A stretch of DNA of 15,357 nucleotides from assembly GCA_027365215.1 (NCBI GenBank), contig DAHXNT010000007.1, positions 552-15,908 of the forward strand, in the 5' to 3' direction. Numbering within the stretch: the stretch's first letter is position 1; each line of letters opens with the position of its first letter. Under the pieces are notes generated by a model. The model was given only the letters and a program-made list of their open reading frames with translations, did no database searches and had not been told where the DNA came from. Source of the stretch: Microcaldota archaeon (GTDB lineage Archaea > Micrarchaeota > Micrarchaeia > Micrarchaeales > Micrarchaeaceae). Position numbers and translations under genes: made by a program. Of the stretch, positions 1 through 6,062 are shown piece by piece.

Positions 1-134
1 TATCCTGCGCCGCAGCCGAGGTCTGCAACCACCTTGTTCTTTATCAGCTTTTGTGGTATTAGAATACGGGGATCTTCTGTCGCCTTCCTTTTTGGATTCA
101 GCAACTCCTTTATGAATGTAAGCGTGCTATTCAT
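1..134 (-). CDS. SAM-dependent methyltransferase, N-terminal fragment (cut by window edge)
   Basis: Reading the minus strand from the ATG at 134 gives 44 codons that run off the left edge without a stop. The last residues are VVADLGCGAG, the glycine-rich motif I that binds S-adenosylmethionine in class I methyltransferases. The preceding segment (NPKRKATEDPRILIPQKLI) resembles the short lead-in of small UbiE/COG2226-like enzymes. A GGTGA site lies about 11 bases before this ATG; in-frame TTG (152) and GTG (149) codons just upstream are alternative starts. The gene lies 37 bases downstream of the Nudix gene on the same strand, so it may share that transcript. The substrate (small molecule, RNA or protein) cannot be told from this fragment. 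Family assignment rests on motif I only. Confidence 0.7.
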   Translation of the reverse strand, partial: MNSTLTFIKELLNPKRKATEDPRILIPQKLIKNKVVADLGCGAG

Positions 135-171
135 AAGAACGTATCTCACCAAATGCTCATAAATCTTTCAT

Positions 172-660
172 TTATATGCCACGATTCCATAGCAGAAGCA
201 GCGCTATGACCGTCTTCGTGTCCTTCGCACCCCTCCTCTTGAGCCATTTCCTCACGTCTGCACCCTTCATCCTCTTCACCTCTATTACCTCGTGCTTGTC
301 TGGATGCTTGCGCCCTTTGTACAATCCGCGCGCAAGGAAGTAGTTGTTCTGTGTGCTGCTGCTCCCAGGGGCGTGATATGTTTTCATAAGCGGCTTTAGG
401 ACCCTTGCCCTGTATCCGGTTTCTTCCTCCAGCTCCCTTCCAGCTGCATGCCTTGGGGATTCGCCCTTGTTGACATGGCCCGCAGGCATCTCGTATATGT
501 ACCTGCCGATAGCGGGTCTGAACTGCCTCTCCATTATTATTGTGCCGTCGTCCAGAACCGGTATTATGGTCACTATGTCCGGCTCGATCACCTGGTCGAA
601 CTTTATGTAGCTGCCGTTTATCCTTATGTTCCTGTGCTTTATGCTTACAACCTTTGCCAT
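172..660 (-). CDS. Nudix hydrolase, ADP-ribose pyrophosphatase-like
   Basis: The 162-residue protein has a complete Nudix box at residues 61-83: G61, E67, then R75-E76-L77 with E79-E80 and G82, fitting GX5EX7REUXEEXGU. The glutamates bind the divalent metal used to hydrolyse a nucleoside diphosphate linked to another group. MPAG just before the box and the overall length fit the ADP-ribose pyrophosphatase (NudF/COG0494) branch. The true substrate is inferred, and other nucleotide sugars or dinucleotides are possible. I chose the ATG at 660 because a GTGA site sits 5 bases upstream; an in-frame GTG at 669 would add three residues but has no ribosome binding site. It begins 12 bases after the carbamate kinase stop on the same strand, so the two are probably co-transcribed. 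Confidence 0.85.
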   Translation of the reverse strand: MAKVVSIKHRNIRINGSYIKFDQVIEPDIVTIIPVLDDGTIIMERQFRPAIGRYIYEMPAGHVNKGESPRHAAGRELEEETGYRARVLKPLMKTYHAPGSSSTQNNYFLARGLYKGRKHPDKHEVIEVKRMKGADVRKWLKRRGAKDTKTVIALLLLWNRGI

Positions 661-672
661 TTGCGTCACTAT

Positions 673-1599
673 TCATTTGGTTATGATCGTACCGCTCTCC
701 AGCCTCATGATGCGGTCCATGTTTTTCAACGAACCTATGACGCCAATCCCGGTGCCGCTGGCCGCGAACGTGGCGCACGCCTCCAACTTCGGCCTCATCG
801 AGCCTTCTGCGAAAGAGTTTATGCTTTCCATTATCTCTTCTGCGCTTATCCTTCTTATCGGGACCTTGTTCTTCGGGAAATCGCGGTACGCATAATCGAC
901 GTCTGTGAGTATAACCAGCATGTCTGCACCTATTAGCCTTGCCAGCAGGGAAGAGGTATAGTCCTTGTCGAGCACGGCGTTTTCGATACTGTACTTGCCC
1001 CTCGATGCGGTTATCGGTATCCCACCACCACCGCAACAGATTACACCGCCTTTTTTCAGCATTTCCTTTATGCTTTCTATCTCTAGTATCGCAATGGGGC
1101 GCGGCGACGGCACGACTATCCTGAAACCGTTCCCAATCCTCGAATAACGGTATCTCTTTGCTATCGCCTCCGCTCTTATCTGCTTCGCGGTGAACGACGG
1201 GCCTATTGGCTTGGTCGGGTGGCTGAACGCCTTGTCCCTGCCGTTTACCAGGACGTGGGTTATTATGGTAGTGAACCTCGTTTTTTCGATGCCTGCAGTG
1301 GTATTCATGGCCAGCTCTATCATCGAGCCTATCGAAGCCTGCGTCTCTGCGGTTATTAGGCCCAGCGGCAGGCCAGGCACCTTTGAGCTGGCTGCCGCGT
1401 TCTTTATGAGCTCGTCCCCGGCCTGGGTGCCGTTGCCATGGGTGATTGCTATCTGCACACCTTTCTTCCCGGCTATGCGCGCTATCTGCCCAGAAGCGAA
1501 ACCGAGCTTCTTCATCTCTTCCGATACGTCCTGCTTTCCTCCGGGGCTCATCAATGCGTTCCCTCCGAGCGCTATGACTATTCTTCTCGGGCTTGCCAT
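673..1599 (-). CDS. arcC: Carbamate kinase (amino-acid kinase family)
   Basis: The 308-residue protein has the full carbamate kinase pattern: GGNAL at residues 12-16, THGNGTQAGDE for carbamate and phosphate binding, RIVVPSPRP, a glycine-rich GGGGIP segment, VLDKDYTSSLLA, ADMLVILTDVD, and a C-terminal FAEGSMRPK followed by GSL. The length matches the usual roughly 310. It interconverts ATP + carbamate (ammonia + CO2) and carbamoyl phosphate + ADP; in fermenting microbes this yields ATP from arginine or agmatine breakdown, and in archaea it can supply carbamoyl phosphate. No arginine deiminase or carbamoyltransferase is in the window. A start at 1641 would add 14 residues (MHTKIFSMSIRCTN) but would overlap the promoter. 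The ATG at 1599 lies 29 bases from the centre of the shared TATA-like box, so a leaderless mRNA is likely. Confidence 0.93.
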   Translation of the reverse strand: MASPRRIVIALGGNALMSPGGKQDVSEEMKKLGFASGQIARIAGKKGVQIAITHGNGTQAGDELIKNAAASSKVPGLPLGLITAETQASIGSMIELAMNTTAGIEKTRFTTIITHVLVNGRDKAFSHPTKPIGPSFTAKQIRAEAIAKRYRYSRIGNGFRIVVPSPRPIAILEIESIKEMLKKGGVICCGGGGIPITASRGKYSIENAVLDKDYTSSLLARLIGADMLVILTDVDYAYRDFPKNKVPIRRISAEEIMESINSFAEGSMRPKLEACATFAASGTGIGVIGSLKNMDRIMRLESGTIITK

Positions 1600-1623
1600 G
1601 TTAGTGCATCGAATCGACATACT

Positions 1624-1634
1624 AAATATTTTTG
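1624..1634. promoter_or_regulatory. Shared bidirectional TATA-like box for arcC and the HAD gene
   Basis: TAAATATTTTT at 1624-1634 is the only strong A/T box in the 51 bases between two divergent start codons. Its centre is about 23 bases from the plus-strand ATG at 1651 and about 29 bases from the minus-strand ATG at 1599. Those are the usual archaeal TATA-to-transcript-start distances, so both mRNAs would begin at or within a few bases of the start codon. Neither ATG has a GGTGA site, which agrees with leaderless translation. Confidence 0.6.
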
Positions 1635-1650
1635 TATGCAATCAGCTAGT

Positions 1651-2250
1651 ATGGCCAGTCTCATAATGTTTGACATAGGCGGAGTCGTAATCGATTACTC
1701 AGAGGATGACTATATCAGGCAGGTAAAAGAGGACAGCGGCGTGCCATACCTGGAATACAGGAGAGCCCTGGCGCCGCTGGTAAAGAAGCTCGAGGTCGGC
1801 AAACTGACCACGGAACGCATGGAATCCATATTGGCAAAGAGATTTTCCATATCAAGATACACGGTAGGGTACAACAGAAACTACGCGCTGCTGGCGAGGC
1901 CGAACAAGAAAGTCATAGGACTGGTCAACAGGCTTCACAGGAAGTACAAAGTCGTGCTGCTGTCGAATATAAGCAAGCACAGGCTCACACTTTTCAATAG
2001 GATTTATGGGAGCATGCTGCACGTCGACAGGATATTTGCCTCTGCGTATATGGGAATGCGCAAGCCGGATCCCGGGATATACAAGCTTGCTGTGTCGGCG
2101 ATGAAGACCGATCCGCGCGATGCGGTGTTCGTAGACAACATGATAGAGAATGTAGTTGGTGCAAGGAAGGCAGGCATAAGGTCGATACATTATACCGGCT
2201 ACGGCAGCCTTGTGAAAGGGCTTAAGGCACTTGACATAGATACTGGATGA
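1651..2250 (+). CDS. HAD-superfamily phosphatase (subfamily IA, YihX-like)
   Basis: The 199-residue protein carries the four HAD motifs. Motif I is FDIGGVVID, with nucleophile D8 and glycine instead of the usual second Asp at +2, as in YihX-type enzymes. Motif II is VVLLSNIS with S105, motif III MGMRKPDP with K138, and motif IV AVFVDNMIEN with D162-N163. The helical cap lies between motifs I and II. Such enzymes hydrolyse small phosphate monoesters through an aspartyl-phosphate; the substrate cannot be read from the sequence. The start is the ATG at 1651, placed by the TATA-like box 23 bases upstream; an upstream in-frame extension would run antisense through arcC and is rejected. It is followed 4 bases later by proline dehydrogenase, so the two form an operon. 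Confidence 0.88.
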   Translation: MASLIMFDIGGVVIDYSEDDYIRQVKEDSGVPYLEYRRALAPLVKKLEVGKLTTERMESILAKRFSISRYTVGYNRNYALLARPNKKVIGLVNRLHRKYKVVLLSNISKHRLTLFNRIYGSMLHVDRIFASAYMGMRKPDPGIYKLAVSAMKTDPRDAVFVDNMIENVVGARKAGIRSIHYTGYGSLVKGLKALDIDTG

Positions 2251-2254
2251 GCAT

Positions 2255-3109
2255 ATGTCGGTTGATTCTTTCTTCGAACGGCTGCTTGCAGGAAGGTGGA
2301 TAGCAGGACCGCTGATAGAGGATGCCATCAGGAGGGCCCGTATGCTTAACAGGAAAGGTATTGGCGCCATACTGAACTATCTCGGTGAGGACTTTGCAGA
2401 CAAGGACGACGTTGATTTGTCGGTCCATAAATATTTGAAACTCATCGATGCGATTCACGGCGCAAAGGTGCGCGCTGATGTCTCTGTAAAGCCCACGCAG
2501 ATAGGTTTGGCGATAAGCTATGCGTACGCATCAGCGAACTACTCGAAGATACTGGAGCGCGCCAGGAAATACCACACATTCGTGTGGCTCGACATGGAAA
2601 GCCACGGATATGTGGATGACACGATAAGGCTCTACCTTGAGCATCTGGAGCGCGGGAACAGGAAGGACACGGGAATCTGCGTCCAATCCTACTTGAGAAG
2701 GAGTGGCTCTGACGTCAAGCGTATAGTAAAGGCATGGGGGATAATCAGGCTTGTCAAGGGCGCGTATAAGGAGTCTGCGGCAATGGCATACGCGAACAGA
2801 GCTGAGACAACGGCAAACTATGCGAAGCTCATGAAGTACCTGTTTGGCAACTCAGGCAGGTTCACCATAGCAACCCATGATACGAGCCTCATCGATAGCG
2901 CCAGGGCGCTCAATGCCGCAAGGCACAAAGACGTAACGTATGCGATGCTTAACGGCATAAAGGACGGGTATGCAAGGGAGCTTGCGTCCGGCCGCGAGAA
3001 TGTGTATGTGTATGTACCATTCGGCGAAAGGTGGGTCGACTACTCCGTCAGACGCCTGCGCGAACTGAGCAATGCCTTGCTGATTGTAAGGTCGCTCTTT
3101 AGCAGATAA
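2255..3109 (+). CDS. Proline dehydrogenase, monofunctional, FAD-dependent
   Basis: The 284-residue protein shows the proline dehydrogenase TIM-barrel signatures in order: SVKPTQIG at 77-84, WLDMES at 111-116, VQSYLRRS at 143-150, RLVKGAYKE at 165-173, ATHD at 206-209, and YVPFGERWVDYSVRRLRE at 253-270. The arginine pair in the last motif binds the proline carboxylate. It oxidises L-proline to delta-1-pyrroline-5-carboxylate and reduces FAD; electrons normally go to quinone or another acceptor. The length fits the short monofunctional type, and no P5C dehydrogenase domain is fused or adjacent. A GGATGA site formed by the end of the HAD gene precedes the ATG by four bases, indicating coupled translation. 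Prolyl-tRNA synthetase follows, so proline catabolism and proline charging lie side by side, possibly by chance. Confidence 0.93.
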   Translation: MSVDSFFERLLAGRWIAGPLIEDAIRRARMLNRKGIGAILNYLGEDFADKDDVDLSVHKYLKLIDAIHGAKVRADVSVKPTQIGLAISYAYASANYSKILERARKYHTFVWLDMESHGYVDDTIRLYLEHLERGNRKDTGICVQSYLRRSGSDVKRIVKAWGIIRLVKGAYKESAAMAYANRAETTANYAKLMKYLFGNSGRFTIATHDTSLIDSARALNAARHKDVTYAMLNGIKDGYARELASGRENVYVYVPFGERWVDYSVRRLRELSNALLIVRSLFSR

Positions 3110-3111
3110 GT

Positions 3112-3119
3112 GTTATATT
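3112..3119 (+). promoter_or_regulatory. TATA-like box for proS
   Basis: GTTATATT lies 42-49 bases before the proS ATG at 3161. A transcript starting about 25 bases downstream would have a leader of roughly 20 bases containing AAGGTG at 3149-3154, which ends 6 bases before the start codon. The position just after the proline dehydrogenase stop supports a separate promoter, though read-through cannot be excluded. Confidence 0.45.
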
Positions 3120-3160
3120 GCTTGTTCATGCATTATTATCAGCCAACTAAGGTGCGCTAA

Positions 3161-4612
3161 ATGAGCAGTGATGAAGAGACTCCAAGGAAAATTACCGCTA
3201 AGAAAGGGTCTGACTTCTCGGAATGGTATGTGCAGGCACTGATAAACTCTGAGTTCGTAGACTACAGCGCGATATCAGGCATGCTTGTCTATAGGCCGGA
3301 CGCTTATTTCGTCTGGGATTCGATAAAGGAGGCTACAGACAAGATGTTCAAGGAAGCAGGCATACAGGACGTATACTTCCCGTTGTTCATACCGGAGAAG
3401 TTCCTCGAAAAGGAGAAGACGCATGTAAAGGGATTCTCACCAGAGGTCGCGTGGGTAACCCATACAGGCAGCTCAGAGCTGAGCGAGAGGCTCGCAGTCA
3501 GGCCTACCTCTGAAGCCATAATATACGACAGTTTCTCAAAATGGGTGCGCTCATGGCGCGACCTGCCAATTCGGTTCAACATATGGAACACAGTAGTCCG
3601 CTGGGAATTCAAGCATCCAACACTTCTTCTCAGGGGCAGGGAGTTCCTGTGGAACGAAGGTCACAGTGCATTCGCCACAGAAGATGAGGCGAACGCAGAG
3701 CGCAAGGTCATACTTGACATATACGAAAAGGTGTTGCGGGATTACATGGCGCTGCCTGGCATACGCGGAAAGAAGACAGACTCGGAGAAGTTCGCCGGAG
3801 CCGTTGCGACGTATAGCATAGAGCACCTGATGCCAGATGGATTGGCGATACAGGGCCCGGACCACCACAGCGACGGCCAGAACTTCGCAAAGGCGTTCGA
3901 CATACAGTTCATCGGAAAGGACGGGACAAAGAGCTACGCCTATCAGAACACTTACGCGATAAGCTCGAGGGAGTTGGGCCTTCTCGTAGCCACGCATGGG
4001 GATGATAAGGGACTTGTAATACCTCCCAGACTTGCAAGGATACAGGTAGTCGTAGTCCCGATCTACACGAACGCCAACAAGGACGAGATAATCGAATACA
4101 CAAAGGGCATTTATGATTCACTCAGGAAGGAATTCCGCACATACTTTGACGACAGGGATGAGTATTCGCCAGGCTGGAAGTTCAACGAATGGGAGATTAA
4201 GGGAGTTCCGGTGCGACTGGAGGCAGGAAAGCGCGAGCTGGAGGCTAAATCGGTAGTTATTGTGCGCAGGGACACGGGCACGAAGGAAACGGTGAGCGCT
4301 TCTGGGATTGCAGAAAAGCTCACACACACGCTAAACTCTATGCACGAAGACATGTATGCGAAGGCCGAAAGCTTCCTAAAAACGCACATATTCGATGTCG
4401 AGGATTACAGCGCGCTGAAAGCGGCTGTGGGAAAAGGATTTGCAAGGGCGCCGTGGTGCGGGGATGCCGACTGCGAGTCGAAGATAAAGGAGGAAACAGG
4501 GGCCAAGGCCACCAACATGCCGAATGGGGAGCAGGGCAGGGCGAAGGGCAAGAAGTGCGTCCGCTGCGGCAAGGAGGCGAAACACATAGTCAACTTCGCG
4601 AAATCCTACTGA
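3161..4612 (+). CDS. proS: Prolyl-tRNA synthetase, archaeal/eukaryal type with C-terminal zinc domain
   Basis: The 483-residue class II synthetase attaches proline to tRNA-Pro in the cytosol. Visible landmarks are RPTSE at 114-118, motif 2 VVRWEF followed by RGREFLW (145-164), QNF at 240-242, HGDDKGL at 279-285 with VIPPR, the anticodon-binding domain from about residue 295, and a C-terminal zinc module with WCGDADC and CVRCGKEA (four cysteines) ending NFAKSY. The length is typical of the archaeal-type enzyme without the bacterial editing insert. The start is the ATG at 3161 with AAGGTG six bases upstream. The segment usually reading AGTSHxLGQNF reads GPDHHSDGQNF at 232-242, and the expected SWGxSTR reads TYAISSR at 264-270; see findings. 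The identity is not in doubt. Confidence 0.96.
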   Translation: MSSDEETPRKITAKKGSDFSEWYVQALINSEFVDYSAISGMLVYRPDAYFVWDSIKEATDKMFKEAGIQDVYFPLFIPEKFLEKEKTHVKGFSPEVAWVTHTGSSELSERLAVRPTSEAIIYDSFSKWVRSWRDLPIRFNIWNTVVRWEFKHPTLLLRGREFLWNEGHSAFATEDEANAERKVILDIYEKVLRDYMALPGIRGKKTDSEKFAGAVATYSIEHLMPDGLAIQGPDHHSDGQNFAKAFDIQFIGKDGTKSYAYQNTYAISSRELGLLVATHGDDKGLVIPPRLARIQVVVVPIYTNANKDEIIEYTKGIYDSLRKEFRTYFDDRDEYSPGWKFNEWEIKGVPVRLEAGKRELEAKSVVIVRRDTGTKETVSASGIAEKLTHTLNSMHEDMYAKAESFLKTHIFDVEDYSALKAAVGKGFARAPWCGDADCESKIKEETGAKATNMPNGEQGRAKGKKCVRCGKEAKHIVNFAKSY

Positions 4613-4694
4613 TTGCACATATAGGCATATGTTATAGCAACCCTGAAAAGTAATACAACTTCCACTACTGTGATTAGTTGTCACGCCGCCAGTT

Positions 4695-4799
4695 ATGCAT
4701 CAGTCTAACGTAGCCCTCTATGCTGCTATTGTGATAATAATAATCGCGGTAATCATTATCATTGCGTTATGGCTTTACACGCGGCAGCGCTTGGTCTGA
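4695..4799 (+). CDS. Small single-helix membrane protein or N-terminus of a frameshifted gene
   Basis: The ATG at 4695 opens 34 codons. After NVALYAA they encode an almost pure Ile/Val/Ala stretch (about residues 12-26) ending in LWLYTRQR, an ideal single transmembrane helix followed by positive charges. The stop at 4797 lies inside the next reading frame, which is two bases out of phase and begins at 4769. No clear ribosome binding site precedes the ATG. It could be an independent micropeptide, or the membrane anchor of the downstream 98-residue product if one base has been gained or lost around 4770-4800. The DNA is low complexity (ATA repeats), so a chance hydrophobic frame is also possible. 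Confidence 0.35.
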   Translation: MHQSNVALYAAIVIIIIAVIIIIALWLYTRQRLV

Positions 4800-5065
4800 T
4801 CGAGATCATGGCGTCGCAGGGCAACAACGTAACCGCAACCTTCGATGTGGTAAAGGCATTCAACTCATTCCAGTATCCTCGGCAATACGTGGAAATAGGT
4901 GTATACCTGAAGTCCAAGAATGTCGACTTTAACGCTGTGCCCTCGGCGGCTATCTTGAGCTACAATGCATCCAGCGCAGGCGGAATAAGCAGCATAGAGA
5001 ACTACCTCAAGGCGAACAACCTGACGCAGAGCTCAAGCGGCAGCAGCAGCTGCTGCGGTGCATAA
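4769..5065 (+). CDS. Hypothetical protein, 98 residues, Ser-rich tail ending CCGA
   Basis: I do not recognise a family. The frame encodes a mixed alpha/beta-like sequence (LIEIMASQGNNVTATFDVVK onward) with segments such as YVEIGVYLKSKNVDFNAVP and a Ser-rich tail ending SSSCCGA. No ribosome binding site is seen before the ATG at 4769; an in-frame ATG at 4808 is an alternative. The overlap with the membrane-helix frame at 4695-4799 suggests that the true protein may be helix plus this domain. It ends 21 bases before the YHS gene on the same strand, with no obvious promoter between, so it may be the first gene of the metal-handling cluster; the terminal Cys-Cys would fit but proves nothing. Confidence 0.5.
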   Translation: MALHAAALGLIEIMASQGNNVTATFDVVKAFNSFQYPRQYVEIGVYLKSKNVDFNAVPSAAILSYNASSAGGISSIENYLKANNLTQSSSGSSSCCGA

Positions 5066-5086
5066 GAGCTGATATCGGTGAATTAT

Positions 5087-5269
5087 ATGAGAGACATTGT
5101 ATGCAATATGGATCTGGATAGCAGCGCGAAGTTCAAGAGCGGCTATAAAGACAACACATATTACTTCTGTTGCGCTGGCTGCAAGCAGCAATTCGATAAA
5201 TCGCCAATGGAGTATCTCAACCATCGCCCATGCGCCGGTAATTGCCGCTGCGGCAAACACGTGGGGTGA
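5087..5269 (+). CDS. YHS-domain metal-binding mini-protein
   Basis: The 60-residue protein is nearly all YHS domain: DIVCNMDLD at 3-11, then YYFCCAGCKQQFDKSPMEYL at 25-44, matching the family pattern of a VCGM-like start, an aromatic strand, FCxxxC and FxxxPxxY. It adds a C-terminal tail with C49, C53 and C55 (CAGNCRCGKH), giving eight cysteines counting C28, C29 and C32. YHS domains occur in copper-transporting ATPases and other heavy-metal proteins and bind metal through cysteines. The start is the ATG at 5087, five bases after GGTGA at 5077-5081; an in-frame GTG at 5078 lies inside that site and is unlikely. The next gene begins 4 bases after the stop. A soluble metal chaperone or sensor is the inferred role. 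Confidence 0.88.
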   Translation: MRDIVCNMDLDSSAKFKSGYKDNTYYFCCAGCKQQFDKSPMEYLNHRPCAGNCRCGKHVG

Positions 5270-5273
5270 AAAC

Positions 5274-5525
5274 ATGCTATTCGGGAAATATTGCGAGAAA
5301 TGCGGCGTGAAGGTCGATAAGAAAACTGCGCCGCTGCGGTTCGGCAAGTATTTTTGCTCTAATGGGCATGTCAAAGAGTACGTAAAAGAGATGAAAGAGC
5401 AAAGAAAACGCACCGGAACGGAAGGGCGGGGGAGGGTGCTGTTGAATAAAGATTTAAGTAATTTCGGTGAGCTGTTAAAACCGTTGAACTTGGTGATAGA
5501 ATGGCAAAAAACTTTTCAGAGATAA
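5274..5525 (+). CDS. Small Cys-rich zinc-ribbon/TRASH-like protein
   Basis: The first 40 or so of 83 residues hold FGKYCEKCGVKVD, then RFGKYFCSNGHVKEYVKEM. CxxC followed by CxxxH forms a likely metal site of the TRASH/treble-clef kind seen in copper and other metal-responsive proteins. A basic linker (KEQRKRTGTEGRGR) follows. The last 25 residues or so look unrelated to the fold and overlap the next gene by 25 bases, so the tail may be lax or shifted. The start is the ATG at 5274 with GGTGA at 5265-5269 overlapping the YHS stop codon, which implies translational coupling. Metal binding is inferred from the cysteines, and I know of no defined reaction. Confidence 0.75.
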   Translation: MLFGKYCEKCGVKVDKKTAPLRFGKYFCSNGHVKEYVKEMKEQRKRTGTEGRGRVLLNKDLSNFGELLKPLNLVIEWQKTFQR

Positions 5526-5785
5526 ACGTCAAGGCAGCAACGATAACAGGAGGTGCACTTGGACTCCTCTGCTGGCTGCTGGTAATCCCATATAGCGCCT
5601 CTGGCTATGGCATCATGGGTTATATGACGGGCTATAACTCAGGCTCAAACGTTATCAGCGGAACTGGAATGATGGACATATTCCATAACTACAGCCCGCT
5701 CTCGATAGTGATAGACATAGTGCTCGGGGCGATTGCAGGCGCGCTTATAGCGCTGATCTACAACTGGGCGTTGAAGCTAAAGTAA
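5501..5785 (+). CDS. Two-helix membrane protein, DUF5676-like
   Basis: The 94-residue protein begins MAKNFSEINVKAATITGGAL, has a hydrophobic helix at about 15-33 and another at about 68-91 ending IALIYNWALKLK, separated by a Gly/Ser/Tyr/Met-rich loop. The INVKAATITGG opening and the closing GAIAGALIALIYNW pattern recall DUF5676-type membrane proteins, which I associate with heavy-metal loci; this match is from memory and moderate. The loop holds several methionines (GIMGYMTGYN, GTGMMD) that could bind soft metals, but that is inference. GGTGA at 5492-5496 ends four bases before the ATG. An A/T box at about 5453-5461 could give it an additional promoter. It may be a membrane partner of the neighbouring metal-binding mini-proteins. 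Confidence 0.75.
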   Translation: MAKNFSEINVKAATITGGALGLLCWLLVIPYSASGYGIMGYMTGYNSGSNVISGTGMMDIFHNYSPLSIVIDIVLGAIAGALIALIYNWALKLK

Positions 5786-5795
5786 CGGTGAGAGA

Positions 5796-5891
5796 ATGAC
5801 AACATATACATGCCCTATGCACCCAAAAGTGAAATCAAACAAACCAGGAAAATGCCCAGAATGTGGCATGGATTTAGTGCAATCTAAATAA
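5796..5891 (+). CDS. 31-residue heavy-metal-binding-domain protein
   Basis: This tiny gene encodes one complete heavy-metal-binding motif and nothing else: YTCPMHPKV at 4-12 and PGKCPECGMDL at 17-27. The same YTCPMHP...PGxCPxCGMxL module occurs at the N-terminus of copper P-type ATPases and in CusB-like efflux proteins. Three cysteines (6, 20, 23), two methionines and H9 are potential ligands. GGTGA at 5787-5791 ends four bases before the ATG, the same spacing as in neighbouring genes, and the gap to the upstream stop is ten bases, so the frame is almost certainly translated. A freestanding copy suggests a soluble metal carrier or donor. Which metal it binds is not shown by the sequence. Confidence 0.88.
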   Translation: MTTYTCPMHPKVKSNKPGKCPECGMDLVQSK

Positions 5892-5899
5892 CTGGTGAT

Positions 5900-6049
5900 A
5901 TATCGGCTGGAAGAACATACAAGTGTAACTATTGCGGACTCCATTATGAAGATAAGGAGATTGCAGATAAGTGTTACGCCTGGTGCACCACTCATAAAAG
6001 CTGTAATCTGGAAATAACGAAAAAGTCGATAGAAAGGAAAAATAATTAA
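5900..6049 (+). CDS. Small Cys-rich protein with no canonical start codon
   Basis: The frame encodes RTYKCNYCGLHYEDKE, then ADKCYAWCTTHKSCN and LEITKKSIERKNN before a TAA at 6047. Five cysteines and two histidines in under 35 residues resemble small archaeal and bacterial proteins with a YKCxxCGxHY...CxxWC...HKSCN pattern (recognised from memory). No ATG, GTG or TTG exists in frame after the upstream stop at 5885. GGTGA at 5894-5898 is correctly placed. Removing the single C at 5904 would create ATG-GCT-GGA-AGA in the right frame, so an extra base has probably broken the start, either in the cell or in the assembly. Otherwise ATA at 5900 would have to initiate. The given start uses that ATA. 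The rest of the frame is intact, which argues for a recent event or an error. Confidence 0.6.
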   Translation: MSAGRTYKCNYCGLHYEDKEIADKCYAWCTTHKSCNLEITKKSIERKNN

Positions 6050-6062
6050 ATACGATGATTTA

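Noticed and set aside
146..1036. Long minus-strand open frame rich in Arg, Lys, His and Gly across the Nudix and carbamate kinase genes
   Set aside because: It is an out-of-frame shadow of two clearly recognised proteins on the same strand; its composition is not protein-like and no motif is present.
1438..1650. Upstream in-frame extension of the HAD gene
   Set aside because: It would read antisense through arcC and across the TATA-like box; the HAD fold starts exactly at the ATG at 1651.
4730..4762. ATA/ATC-rich tract as a possible simple repeat or CRISPR-like element
   Set aside because: It is too short and irregular for a repeat array; it is explained by Ile codons of the membrane helix frame.
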